Below are positions 1 to 10,838 of a DNA stretch of 64,000 bases, one piece after another. Positions within the stretch are counted from its first letter, which is position 1. Each line of letters opens with the position of its first letter. The translations under genes were made by a program, and so were the position numbers. The stretch is from NCBI RefSeq assembly GCF_000276665.1, contig NW_004955416.1, forward strand, positions 7,011,039-7,075,038. Reading direction: 5' to 3'. This stretch comes from Chinchilla lanigera. Its lineage: Eukaryota > Chordata > Mammalia > Rodentia > Chinchillidae. The notes below the pieces were generated by a model. The model was given only the letters and a program-made list of their open reading frames with translations. It made no database searches and was not told the DNA's origin.

Positions 1-230
1 TGGCCAACCTGCTAGGCAAGTGGGCATGACCTGTCAATCATGGAGATCCAGGACACATGGGCCCAAATCTTGTGGGACCAATCAGAAAGTTCCATCTTCA
101 GTTCTTCTGGCTCAAGATCGAGCAGATTTTTGATGGGACAGCAGAGATCTGACATCAGAGTAGGGGGGATACAAAAGCCAGTGGCCATTAACCCTTTTCT
201 ACACTGTGCACTCTCTTTCAGTGGCCTGCT

Positions 231-540
231 CTCACCCTACAGAGTACATTTCTTTTCCTACTTTAACACATTCTCACTGGCTTGAACCACTGGTGATACA
301 AGTGTGATTGTCCCATCAGGTGGTTTTTTATTAATTTTATTAGTAAAAAGACCAATAAAGTAATTAGAACCATTTGTACCACCAGTGGTACGAGCTGCCA
401 GATGGGGCAGTCATTGTATATACCACAGTGGTTCAAGCCACCTGGCAGCGAAACATACAAATTACGGCCCCGTTGTGAATGTATTAATTGGCCCGCATTC
501 ACTCTGCAGAGTATATTTCTTTCCTACCTTTAATAAATGT
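231..540. repeat. Unclassified element with inverted and direct repeats
   Basis: Inverted arms at 279-323 and 398-439 (GGCTTGAACCACTG paired with CAGTGGTTCAAGCC, continuing imperfectly) enclose an AT-rich loop. They are flanked by an imperfect direct repeat at 231-269 and 497-539 (core CAGAGTAYATTTCTTT). No family recognised. Confidence 0.5.
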
Positions 541-804
541 AAAACCCCTTTACCCTTTGCAAATGTCTTGACCAGTTCTTTGTCCAGGACAGGACACTGC
601 ATAGAATCTCTAGAAGGAGCCCACAGCACGCTAGAACCCCAGCAACACTGGGATTACACGTACACAACTGTGGCCAGTGAAAGATAAGTTTCAGTTTGGT
701 CATTTAATACATGAGCTGCCTATGGTATGTCTAAGCAGAACTATCAAGCAGCTCAGTATACAAGCTTGGAGTTTAATAAATATGTAAAAGCTATAAATAA
801 AAAT

Positions 805-1000
805 TGGCAACTAGGCATGGTGCCACAGGTCTGTAATCCCAGCTATTCAGGAAACAAGCAGGAAGATCAAAAATTTAAGCCCAGTCTGGACAATTTAGGG
901 AGAACCTGTCTCAAAATAAAAATAAGTAAATAAAAAGAGCTAGGAATGTAGCTCTGTGGGAAGGGACTGAGTTCAAGCCCCAGTACCAAAGGAAATAAAA
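805..1000 (+). repeat. B1-ID composite SINE
   Basis: 7SL-derived B1 half (GGCATGGTGCCACAGGTCTG, CCCAGC, CTGTCTCAAA) followed by a diverged tRNA-like ID half (GTTCAAGCCCCAGTACC). Old copy. Confidence 0.75.
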
Positions 1001-1189
1001 CAAGAAAGAAAAATATCAACAGTCATGCTGATGACCCCGGGTAAAGTCTTGCAGCCATCCCATCACAGAAGCAATCATTTGGGTAACACAAATGCTCACG
1101 TCTGTGTAGCAGGACCCCTGGGCCAGTACCATTCAACTGATGACAGTGTTCTTTGATTTCTACTTTTCTCTGGAAATGACTAAGAGCAC

Positions 1190-1340
1190 CTGTTTGGAAT
1201 TCAGAAGGATCTGGGCTTAGATTCCAATTCCACTACCTTTCAGCTATATGCCCTCACAGAAGAGTGATGGTAATTGCTTATTCACTGATGTCATAAAGAT
1301 TTTATAAAATACCACATAAAAGACCCTTAGGCTTGCTCTT
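1190..1340 (+). repeat. MIR SINE remnant
   Basis: Matches the MIR core from GATCTGGGCTTAGATTCC through CAGCTATATGCCC to the TTTTATAAAATACC part. Ancient and diverged. Confidence 0.6.
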
Positions 1341-1955
1341 ATATGGTAAATATGGATATATAAATTTAAATGAATTAAAATTAACTTGAAAATAATTTAA
1401 TTCCTCAGTCATTTTAGCAACACTTCAAGCATTCAATAGCCACACATGGCTTGGACAATGCAGACAATCTGTTGGATAATGCTAGCAGCAGTAGCAAAGA
1501 GCCTAGTAGGTAATAAGTGCTCAATAAAAGTACCAGTGTTACCATTTGTGGACCACACACTTTCCATCACTTCGACATTGCCATGGTGGTTTCTGCTAAT
1601 ACCCTATGCCATCTGGACTGTTAATGTTTTTCTTCAAATTGAATCATTTAATACTTAAGTATATCTAATATTATCATAACATGAAATTAGTATCATTTGC
1701 CATAAACAAAAAAATAAAATGAAATAAAATGTTGCTTAATTTAAAATGGTTAGATTTAAACCTTTAAATCTATGAATGAAAATCTAATGCTGGAATAAAA
1801 AGAAGAAGAAAGGAAAAAAAATTTTTTAAATGAGGGTTGAGGGGAAGGGGAAAAATGATGTAGCATGTACATGTGCCAGTGGCTCGCAATGCTTGTAATC
1901 ACTGTGTACTGCACACATATACTGATGAAAATTTTTAATAAAAAGTGTAGACCTT

Positions 1956-2054
1956 GGGGCTGGGGATTTAGCTCAGCGGCACAGCGCCTGCCTGACAAGC
2001 ACAAGGTCGTGAGTTCAACTCCCGGTACCGGAAAAAAAACAAAAACAAAAAAAA
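1956..2054 (+). repeat. Young ID SINE with target duplication
   Basis: tRNA-derived SINE with Pol III A box (TAGCTCAGCGG) and B box (GAGTTCAACTCCC), then an A-rich tail. It is flanked by a perfect 14-bp duplication AAAAGTGTAGACCT at 1941-1954 and 2055-2068. Confidence 0.92.
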
Positions 2055-2334
2055 AAAAGTGTAGACCTAGTAAAATAGGCCTAGTTGACTTATAAGATTA
2101 TATCTGAGAATAAATTCCTCAATGAGAAAAATGGTATTGTTTATGATCAATCAGGAATAAAGGTCGCTCGGGGTACAATGAAATCAAGAGTTTACATCAA
2201 AAGTCATGGTTAAATTTTGATGCTAACAACGAAAATCCTAACTCACAATTATGTGTGATTATGGTGATCTACTGTTAACATGTAATTAAGGTGCATAATA
2301 GAGGTTAATGGCTTTTGGCCCTTGGAACAGAGAT

Positions 2335-2438
2335 GTGTGTGCATGTATGCACGTGCACGTGCACGTGCGTGTGTGTGTGTGCACCCCAAAACACATCTGC
2401 CTGGCCCTGGCCCTGGCCCTGGCCCTGGCCCTGGCCCT
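2335..2438. repeat. GTGCAC/GT tract and (GGCCCT)6
   Basis: Alternating purine-pyrimidine GCACGTGCAC and GT repeats to about 2382, then six perfect GGCCCT hexamers at 2403-2438. Any open frames here are repeat artefacts. Confidence 0.9.
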
Positions 2439-2504
2439 GAAAGGAAATGGCTCCCCAGTCCCTTCCCTTCCCACACCACAGGGCCTTCAGCAAGTCCTCG
2501 GCAG

Positions 2505-2621
2505 CACTTACGGTAGAATAGAGCCCTCAGCACACAGCACTGGCACTTACGGTAGAATAGAGCCCTCAGCACACAGCACTGGCACTTACGGTAGAATAGA
2601 GCCCTCAGCACACAGCACTGG
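2505..2621. repeat. 39-bp minisatellite, 3 perfect copies
   Basis: Three identical tandem units at 2505-2543, 2544-2582 and 2583-2621 (unit begins CACTTACGGTAGAATAGAGC). The period is a multiple of three, so frames stay open by chance. No sign of a gene. Confidence 0.97.
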
Positions 2622-2809
2622 CATCTGCTTGGAGCAGCCTTGGTCACTGCCCCAAGTACAGAGCTGCCACAGGAAGGCCAGCAAGCAAAACTTATCCTAT
2701 GCTCCTCAGCGGCCAGGGGGATGCTAAGGGCCTGAATGGACACTCTTGCAGGTACCTCCAAAGATCATCTTGTCAAAAATGTTGGAGCCCCATGCATCCT
2801 TTCCTCAGA

Positions 2810-2930
2810 CAGAGCGCCATTTAATTTATTAGGCTTAATTGGCATTAGGTTTGAATTAGGGCCAAGGGTCTTATTAAGGTTAGGGCTAATGAAATTACAG
2901 CTGTGATTACTCTGGAGCAATTAGGCTTTG
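2810..2930. promoter_or_regulatory. ATTA-rich possible conserved enhancer
   Basis: About ten homeodomain-type TAAT/ATTA cores in 120 bases (for example TTTAATTTATTAGG, TTAATTGG, GCTAATGAAATTAC, CAATTAGG), repeat-free and unlike its GC-rich surroundings. Function is inferred from composition only. Confidence 0.35.
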
Positions 2931-3172
2931 CAGTTCCTGGAAGGTGTGACGGCTAAAACACAGTCACTACTTCCTCCTCGCCTGAGTTGCAATCCCAGCT
3001 CTACCTCTCCTTTTCTGACTGAAGATAAATTTACAGGCTCCCTGTTAAAAGATAATTTTAAAGGTGAAATTAACCTCTCATTACCCATATTAAAGATCTG
3101 TTTAACTTTTTAGTAATAAGGAAACCAGATAGATGTTACAACACATTCAGAGGAGAAGCCACCAAACAAGAC

Positions 3173-3650
3173 ACTTTTTTTTTTCAGACATGGCAAAATG
3201 TTTAATGTCTGTAGGTGTACCTCACCCTCACGTTCCCACTATGGTTCCACGGCCTCCACAAACTGTCACACCGCTGAACTGGCAGTACCGCAGGAACCCT
3301 GGGCACGTTCTTTCAGCAGGGTTTGGAAACCATCACGCTCCTAGTCCCCTTGATCTGGAAATCAGCAGGTGATGTCTTTCCACAGCATGCTCAGGAGCCA
3401 ACACTACCATCCTACAGGACTCCTGAGCTCTTCTGTTCTCGGTTGGCCCGGGCCGGGCGCTGTGCAGCCGCAGGTAGGGTAGCGGACACAGGAGAGGTAG
3501 CGCCCATCGCAGTGAGGAGCTGCGTGAAGGCCGAGAAGGCCTTGTAGCCAGTGTCAGCTAGCTGCTTGCCCGTTGCCATGGTGTTCCCTGGGTGCTGCCT
3601 CCCCCTGCATCCAACCGAAGCCTCCCTCCACCAGCAGCGTCTCTCCCAGT
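3173..3650 (-). pseudogene. COX14 processed pseudogene (retrocopy)
   Basis: Minus-strand retrocopy of COX14 (C12orf62), a small mitochondrial inner-membrane factor for cytochrome c oxidase assembly. The coding region is 3579-3412. It starts MATGKQLADTGYKAFS and ends EQKSSGVL, close to my memory of the human protein (MPTGKQLADIGYKTFS...EQKTSGIM, 57 residues). The middle is out of frame: the family motif around GGYLCSVR is readable in a neighbouring frame, so at least two compensating indels replace the transmembrane part. About 225 bases of 3' UTR follow, then an ATTAAA signal (3206-3201) and a 12-base poly(A) (3184-3173). There are no introns. The 5' limit is uncertain and no target duplication was recognised. 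Not expected to be functional. Confidence 0.8.
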
Positions 3651-3659
3651 GATCTGCAC

Positions 3660-4170
3660 AACTTCCTAGGACGACCCAAAACCACACCCACAACGAAATA
3701 CATGGGGATGGCCACCCGGGAAAAACCCCAAATGCCTCTGCTATTGGTGTGGAAAGTGGCCCTTCTCCCCCTCGCCTTGGCCTCTAAGGACTCACTTCCA
3801 ACCTAAGGAAGCAAACTGGCGCCCCCTAAACAGACGCATTTATAGATCAGGAATTTGAAATGAGTCTGTTAATGGAAGCAAAACTGACTTTCCCACAGAA
3901 GCAGCAGGAGCTGTCCCTCCGCTGAGCAGTCATCTGTCCACAGACAAAAATAATAGGCACCGCCTCCCATTCTCTACAACCTAGAGAGTCCGTGGGAGGC
4001 TGGAATCAGCTGACCCTAAAGGACGTGAACCAAAGACACAGTTTTCCATCAGAAACATCACTAATCCTTGCTTGCTTGCTTTCCTTTTACTTTCTCCTGT
4101 GGGTATTTTTTAGTCTTTCTTTTCTCCCACTGTTCTTTTTTCCTTACTCCACATTTCCTTAAATCCTTCC
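3660..4170. other. Unique sequence, nothing recognised
   Basis: No repeat family, splice-consistent exon or RNA gene recognised. Confidence 0.5.
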
Positions 4171-4174
4171 ATGC

Positions 4175-4250
4175 CTCCATTTCCACATCTTTAAGTGGGG
4201 GATGTCATCAAAGCGCCTACCTCACTGTCACAGGGAGGAGTGAAGAACCT
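4175..4250 (+). repeat. MIR fragment
   Basis: ACATCTTTAAGTGGGGGATG and GCGCCTACCTCACTGTCACA resemble the MIR segment after the core. Short, diverged. Confidence 0.45.
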
Positions 4251-4997
4251 AATTCATCATGATTACACCGCAGTCGCCTGGGTTGGAGTTGGCTGTTACC
4301 TTTCCTCACCAGGCGGATTCGTCCTACAGAAGCAGAGCACACAGGGGCATGGGTTAGTGCCGGGCTTGTGGGAGACACTGAGAGCCTTACTGAGGGAAGT
4401 GCTCCTTGGGCTGCCTCTGAGCTGCCTGGGTTTAGGGTCAGCTCCGATGAAGGAAGGCAGAGAATGGCACTGGCGGGTTTGGGTTCAGGTTGACAGGAGC
4501 AAGGTCTCAGGCCTGGAGTCTCCTGAGTCAGTGGGAGAGGGTCAGCTCTGGTGAAGACACTCGGGAAGGCCAGGGAAGCGTGTGTCCCAGAAGCCTGGAT
4601 GCCCAGAGAGAGAATAATGGCTCTGAAGCCTGTCTACACACCCCCGGGCCGAACCTGTGACTCTTCCCATTAGTGAGTCAACAAGTATCTGAGCTCCAGG
4701 GACTTCTGCCCAACTCTCAGGACGAACTGTGGGATTTAAATCCACCCCAGTCCCTTGAGAGACAGCACGAGACCCCTGGAGGGGAGTCAGAAGGCCTCAG
4801 TTTGCCCTGGGCCCTCCCGCTGTGGGACTCACACCTTACCCTCCACACAGTATTTACCCCAAGGCTGTTTCTGGGTTTCAAGTTTCAATTGATGTAAAGG
4901 GCTCATAGTGAACACTCAACCAGTTCACTGATATTTTTCCACTGTCATGTTGAGGACACAGACTAGGTTATTAAAGTCATTTCCACTTTTTCTTGCC

Positions 4998-5166
4998 AGT
5001 ACTAGGATCGACCCCAGGGCCTTTGCAGTGAGTTACATCCCCAGGCCCATTTTTATTTTTTCATTTGAGACAGGGTGTTCCTGCATTGCCCAGGGTAATT
5101 GCCATCCTCCTTGCCTCAGATTCCCAGAGTTCTAGGATTACAAGAATGAGCCATCACTCCCAGCTC
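4998..5166 (-). repeat. B1-ID composite SINE
   Basis: On the plus strand the order is ID reverse complement (AGTACTAGGATCGACCCC), T-rich linker, GAGACAGGG, then B1 body to CACTCCCAGCTC. Minus-strand insertion. Confidence 0.85.
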
Positions 5167-5229
5167 TGCTTCCAAATTCCTGGGAACTACTCTTTCTCTC
5201 CCCATCAGCCCCTGAAGAAGTTTCCAGGA

Positions 5230-5560
5230 GGCCCATGCGTGTTGGTGATGAGCTCTGGCGCGCGGAGGAGCTGGCCGAGGCCCGCGCGCCTTCTCTCCGG
5301 GGCCTGCCTGCGATGTTCCTCGTGGCCGGCAGGGGACGCCGTGGCCTCGCCGGCTGCCCCTTAAAGCTTGCCTGGTCCTTTAACTTGTTCGACCCAGCGA
5401 ACCGAACAGCAACCAGGACTGTGGTCCCATCTTTCAAAACTACGTCGAACGCAGGCCGGGGTTTTCTGTGCCACTGGGAGATTATCCTTCCGTGATCCAC
5501 TGAACAAGGACTAAACGCAGGCCCACCGGTGCCCAGCACGATCTGGGTGCCACGCCGTCT
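5230..5560. other. Isolated GC- and CpG-rich patch
   Basis: CpG-rich block (GCGCGCGGAGGAGC, GGCCCGCGCGCCT and others) about 32 kb beyond the BMF 3' end. A long minus-strand frame crosses it (5593-5138) but shows no known domain. It could be a small CpG island for an unannotated transcript or a chance GC-rich region. Confidence 0.35.
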
Positions 5561-5609
5561 CCCATGGCGGCTTTTTCTCAGATCCCAGCTCACTCCAGTT
5601 GACCGAGCA

Positions 5610-5800
5610 ATGTGTAAGAGCCAGGCTCTTTCCTAGGTGCTTTACCTACATTCTCTCTTGAGTCCTCGTAACCGTCCTGAGAGGTGCGTGATGCTTTCTG
5701 TTCATTACCCACCTGGGCCACTGAGGCACCAGGAAGTGACCTGACTCACCTCCCTTCGCGCACGTGGCTCGGGGTAGAAACTTGAACCTGGGTGGAGATC
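5610..5800 (-). repeat. MIR SINE remnant
   Basis: Reverse-complement MIR order: TAGGTGCTTTACCTACATTC, CACTGAGGCACCAGGAAGTG, then ACTTGAACCTGGGT. Confidence 0.6.
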
Positions 5801-6074
5801 CACAGGTCAGTGGGTGCTGGCTGGGACAGCCCTGGCGGGGGCAGGTCTTTCAGATGTCCAGAATGGTGGTGGGGAGTGGGGAGGGAGGGCACAAAAGAGG
5901 CCAGCTGTGGGCGGAGTAGGAAAACCTGGAACTTGGCTCTCTCTCCACAGGTCTTCTTCCCTCCTTCCCCTCGGTGCACAGTCCCAGCCCGCCCCATCCT
6001 CCCGGCGGAACCCTGCTCCTCAGCCCTCAGTCGTTGCCTTGTAGGCCCCAACCAGCACTCCTGGGTGTTTCTGA

Positions 6075-6245
6075 AGGAGGGTCACTTTAGTGTCTCTGAG
6101 CCTCCCTCTTCTCACCGGCAAAATGGGAAGATGGTCTCATGCTGGTGCGATCAGTTAAGTGAGGTAGTGTATATAATGAGGTGGGCGCCAAAAAACCGCC
6201 AGGGTTCAGGGTCCTTTTTCCTTCCTACTCACGCAGTACCCTGAG
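6075..6245 (+). repeat. MIR SINE remnant
   Basis: TGTCTCTGAGCCTCCCTCTT, GCAAAATGGGAAGATGGTCT and ACCCTGAGCATAAGTA correspond to the MIR 3' half. Confidence 0.55.
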
Positions 6246-6249
6246 CATA

Positions 6250-7110
6250 AGTATTGCATCCCATCCCACTCCACCCTTGTCCCTCCATAACCTCAGTGAG
6301 CTGTGTAGGTCCTGTAGCTACAGCACCCTGATGCGTTCATCATGTGAGTCCTGCACCCTCCCTCCACGGAGGCCGCTTAGGCAATGCTGGACAAAGAAGA
6401 GACATGTGAGTTCTCAGCTATGGGGGCGTACGTCCAAGGCCCCATAACCAGCCCAGAGGCCAGCCCTGTCGGAGTCGGGTGGGGCATGTGAAAGCGTGGG
6501 TGGGCTTGAAGAGACTCTCCCCTTCCACCCATGACTTCCTTCCTTGCTGAGGCCCCCATGGCGATGTGTGGGGAACTGAAGCCAAGTGGGCAGTTCAAAT
6601 GGTCCCTGCCAGCCTGGAGATCTGGAGCTGGAGGGCTGCATCCTCTTCCTGCCTCCCTCCACTTTCATGGACTTCGTTGGGTGATGATGATTAGGGGATC
6701 CCAAATTTAAAATGTCCTGCCTGGAAGGCAAGGACAGGAAATTATATAGTCAAGAGCTTCCACACAAAATACACAGGTGTCCGGTATTGTGAAATAGGAA
6801 GAAAATGTTCGGATAGGGAGGGGAACAAGGGAGGGAGGAAGGGGAAAGGAAAAAAAGAGAGAGAGAAAAGAAACAAAATACACATGTCCTAACTCCCAAA
6901 AGCAACGTCTCTTGGCCTCTTGTCATTCATCCCGGGAAGCCCAGCCCACCTGGGTGATGGGTGCAGATTTGTGTGGGGAAACCTAGACATGAGGAATGGA
7001 CGCCCGTCTGATGACAGCCACAGCCCGGGAACAACGTCAGTGAGTCACTGGCTTTGTGAGTCACAACATCCAGCCAAAGACACCTGTGCGATCTTCCTAG
7101 CACAACTTTT
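6250..7110. other. Unique sequence with GA-rich tract
   Basis: No gene recognised. A purine-rich low-complexity tract (GGGAGGGAGGAAGGGG and GA runs) occupies about 6815-6885. Confidence 0.5.
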
Positions 7111-7119
7111 ACCTTCTAA

Positions 7120-7240
7120 TTATTCACAATGAGACAGCTGTGTGGGGCCCAGAGAGGGAAAGCGACTCAACCATGGTCCCAAAACTCAGCAGTGACAAAG
7201 CAGAGGCTGGAAGGCCTGAGCTGCAGGCCCCACGCCATCA
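7120..7240 (-). repeat. MIR SINE remnant
   Basis: CAATGAGACAGCTGTGTGGG, GGGAAAGCGACTCAACCATG and GCAGAGGCTGGAAGGCCTGA follow the reverse MIR pattern. The long plus-strand frame from 7140 to 7784 starts in this repeat and looks non-coding. Confidence 0.5.
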
Positions 7241-7812
7241 GAAAGTCCCGCCAGGCTGGGGCACCACGAGGGAGGGAGTATGGCCTAGACGGTGTCCTGG
7301 CAGGTGGGCTGGTGGGTCAGCCTCGGTCTGCTGGGGAAGGGAAGAGCTTGGGGCACCCTCACACCCCAGGCGCCAGCCCTGGATCACAGGCGGCTTCCTG
7401 CTTGGCCCTCGTCCAAGGCCATTTCACAATGGAGGGAAGAGCTGGGCTCAGAGCGCAAGCTGCCACTCAGTCCCGTGGGGAGAAGGAGCGAGGCCCTGCT
7501 GGGGGCTTGGGGTGAGAACTGCAGAAGGGAGATGGGGTGTGGAGACTCCATGCCAGACCCCTGAGCTGGACATGAGGGCGGCCGCTGTGCGTCCTCAGGA
7601 GTCGGCTGGGCTGCGGCAGGGCATTCTGGGAACAGGGGCCAGGTCGCCTTCTTTTATCCTGACATGCCAGGGCCTGGGTGAACCAGCTGAAATGCACGAA
7701 CCATCAGAAACTGTGCCTTATGATGGGGTTCATTCCAAGGTCTGCTTTAAGGGATTTATTCTTAAAATAAGAGGCAGTGGGTAAGGAAGCAAAGCTTCCT
7801 GTCTCTAAGGGC

Positions 7813-7814
<2 letters not shown>

Positions 7815-7843
<29 letters not shown>

Positions 7844-7856
7844 CAGAGAGAGAGAC

Positions 7857-7884
<28 letters not shown>
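7815..7884. repeat. (GA)n microsatellite
   Basis: GTGTGTGTGAGAGAGAG followed by long GA runs interrupted by ACAGAG. Confidence 0.95.
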
Positions 7885-7887
<3 letters not shown>

Positions 7888-8046
7888 CTGGGGATGAACC
7901 CAGAGCCCTCACACTTGATTTTTTTAATAGAGAGACAGGATCTGATTAAATTGCCCAGTTACCCAGACTGGGTTTGAATTTGTAACCTTCTTGCCTCAGC
8001 CTCCCAAAATGCTGGGATTACAGGCACGTGCCACCATGGCTGGCTC
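7885..8046 (-). repeat. B1-ID composite SINE
   Basis: Short ID part (GGGGATGAACCCAGAGCCC), then GAGACAGGATCTGATTAAAT and the B1 body to CCACCATGGCTGGCTC. Confidence 0.88.
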
Positions 8047-8049
8047 CTA

Positions 8050-10190
8050 TTATAAATCTTGAAGAGGAGACAGAACAGAGAGGTGAGTTGTCAGACCACA
8101 GGACAAAGCACTGAGAGGCCAGGGCCCGCATTCTCGCCACTGCACTGGGGGAATCTTCACTTTGGACAGTGCCTCAGGGAAGAGAAGGGACTGAGGGGGC
8201 CCAGAGGGTGGGGGTAGGTGGGGGAACGTGGCTCTGAGAGAGGATGGGACCGGAAGATGGATCAGGAAAGAAGAGGCACATTCAGGGACAGGACCTTGTT
8301 AGATCAGGAGGTAGGAGTGGCGGTGAGCTTTGAGGCTGACGATGGGTCTGGACTATGACCATTTGCACTTGGGGCATCATTGGAAAAAAGTAACGCAGTA
8401 AGACCTAGATGCTTATGCATCCTCCTCATAGGGGTAGGAGCACAGACAGTCCAGAGGAGCGTTCGCGGTTTGGGAAAAGATGAACTGTTCCAGCACAGGT
8501 GGTAGGCTGGCGCAAAGACTGTCTGGGTGTGGCGTCTCCTCCAGTCTCGAGTGGCGCTGTTGATCTTCCCTGGTGATGAGGTTGAGGCGGCATTTATGAC
8601 AGTGAAGCTCCTTTTGGAGGGTTTATCCTTAGATACATAAGGAAGTTCAGAGAAACCCTGTGTTTGCTGCCCTCAGGGGCCCTCACTGTGAAGTGATCTG
8701 GACCCTAACACAGTACATTTGGGGTGTCAGACCTGAACTCCTTCACTAGCGATAGTTAACACCTGGCACAGCTTGGAATAGACTATTAGCCAGTCAACCA
8801 CCATGGGAATTCCCATGTCAAGTCCACAGGCCCTGCCACTTCCACGGAGTTCCCATGACCGTATCAGGGGCTGGTCTCCTATCTCTCTAGGACTTGAGGT
8901 GTGCTGAGAGGCCCTGGGACAGGTGCAACCTGGCAGGAATGCAGGTAGAAGCCCAAAGGAGCTGCGCTTTTTCTGAGGCCAGATTTAGGGTTAGTGCTAA
9001 GAGCAGTGCCCGCGAGGCAGCGATGTGAGGAAAGGCCCCAGCCTCCCAGTGCCCTCTTTTTCTCTTCTGAAACTCTCCACTTTTGCCCCACAGGCCTCAG
9101 CAGCCCCCGGGGAAGAAAAGCCCATCTTATCTCCATGGGCGCACTGTCCACCACTTCCTAAGGCTCACGCTGCTCTCTGCCCTCCACCAGACTTCCGCTC
9201 TTTCAAAAGGAGCCACAATCCCAGGCTCTCGGAGGCAGCTTCAAGACTGGGTGGAGGGTGAAGGGTGGAAGGGTGGGTGCAAGGGTGTGGTAGAAGGAAC
9301 ATGCTGTTCTCTATCATCCTCCGATCCACAAGGCTGCACTCTGCCAGGTCTAAAGTAGGTGACAAGCAAAGGGAGAGACGAAGAACAAGGCCAGCCCAGC
9401 CCATGTTGGTGATTCTAACTGCTCCTAAAAGGAGGTAGACTCGGGCTTGCAAGAAGAGGGTGGGTGTCGGTTGGCCTGGGTGAGCACTGGCAGTCAGTAG
9501 AGAAGACGCCAAGCTCTGTTTACGGTCATGGCCATTGGCGCTGGGAGCTGCAGAGCCAGAGTCTTAACCATACAGCAGACTGGAAGCAGAGAGAATCAAG
9601 GGTAGAAGGAGAGACGTGGATAGGCTGAAAGAGGGGCTTCATTTTCAAGAAGGGCTCAGCCAGGCCAGATGCCTTCCTCACCCCCAGTGCAGTCATTTCT
9701 CTGGCAAGGGGCACTTTATGAGCAACAGCTTCATGGGACTCTCTACAGGTCCGCAAGTTCCTCTTCTCAAAAACACATACTGCCTCACAGGAGGTACAGA
9801 CTGATGTATCCGAGGAGAGCCCTGCTGGGACCACGTTGAAAAGAGGGACTTGGAAAGGAGAAAGAATTTAGAAAAATTGAGGCTAGCAGGCAGGAGAACT
9901 TGGGAGGCGAGAGACAGGGCAGGAGAAGGGGTTAGAGTGCATGTGACTTAGAGAAAGGGTTGCAAAGTGGCCTCTTCCGCTGTCCATTCTGATATCAATT
10001 CTCTGACACCAACCTAGGCACCCCGCAATTCAATCCAGGGCCATTTCTGACACTAACAATGCAAAGAGCATCATATCCCAGAAGCTGAAGGGCAAAGTCC
10101 CCAAGAAGATTGCCCTTGTCCAGACATCAGATGCAGATAAGGTCCTTGATCTATTTGTACTTCATCTGACTACGAATTTGAAGGTTCTCA
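8050..10190. other. Unique intergenic sequence
   Basis: No repeat or exon confidently recognised. A stretch at about 10060-10190 reads IISQKLKGKVPKKIALVQTS in one frame and could be a decayed retrocopy, but I cannot name it. Confidence 0.4.
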
Positions 10191-10194
10191 CTGT

Positions 10195-10690
10195 TCCCCT
10201 TAAGATGTGATAGTTTGCTCAAATGACTCACCAAAGTTACCATAAGCACTGCACTTACAATTACAGTTCTGTTATAAAATCTGACTCATGAACGCCAAAG
10301 GGAGTACATTGGCTGGTGGTGGGAGCAGGGCTTGTAGAGCTGATGCCTTCTGTCTGTGGAGTAAAGTGCCCTACCGTGTTTACCAACTGGGGAGCTATGT
10401 TTCTATGTCCAGAGTGTTACGTGGGGTTTCATCTCATGAGTGTGACTGATGGCTCACGTGATGAACTCAATCTATTGCCCTTTTCTGTCCGGAATATGGT
10501 AGGGTAAGAACATTACCAGCCCTCGGATCACATGCTTGGTCTTTCTGGCTTGGCCACAGTCTGAGGGCCACCATGAGTCACCTCATTAGCATAAACACAG
10601 GTATGGTGGAAAGGGTCTCCTTATGAACAAGACACTCCCAGCACTCAGGAAATGCCAAGGGTGTTTGACGCTCTGTGCCTGCAAAGGTGA
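10195..10690 (+). mobile_element. Ancient endogenous retroviral LTR (MER21-like)
   Basis: Resembles an old mammalian ERV LTR: TTTGCTCAAATGACTCACCA, CATTAGCATAAACACAGGTA, GACACTCCCAGCACTCAGGA and a GCTCTGTGCC-type end. Assigned from memory of MER21-type consensus. No viral coding sequence is attached. Confidence 0.5.
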
Positions 10691-10698
10691 ACAATGCA

Positions 10699-10838
10699 TC
10701 AAATGCATCTCCCCTTCTACTCCCTTCCCTGATCACCCCAGTGGGAAGTAACCCTGCCCTGAATTCTAAAAGTTCTTTGAATCAGTCTCCTACCAAGTCC
10801 CTACCGCCCCATAGGGACCAGGAGGCATTCATATTGCC
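10699..10838. repeat. Duplicated L2-like segment, copy 1
   Basis: 140-base segment about 97% identical to 11781-11909, with three substitutions. It carries an 11-base insertion relative to copy 2 (the CCTACCAAGTCCCTACC area), bounded by CCTACC direct repeats. The left part resembles the L2 3' region. Confidence 0.93.

Noticed and set aside
1956..2036. tRNA gene
   Set aside because: A and B boxes are present, but no cloverleaf is kept; the A-rich tail and target duplication identify an ID SINE. The same holds for the other ID copies.
2505..2621. Possible CRISPR-like array
   Set aside because: Units are directly tandem with no spacers and the genome is mammalian; this is a minisatellite.
7140..7784. 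214-codon plus-strand open frame
   Set aside because: Begins in a reverse MIR remnant and has no domain; high GC makes long chance frames likely.
10060..10200. Possible retrocopy reading KLKGKVPKKIALVQTSDADK
   Set aside because: Short, and I cannot match it to a parent gene. Left as unique sequence.
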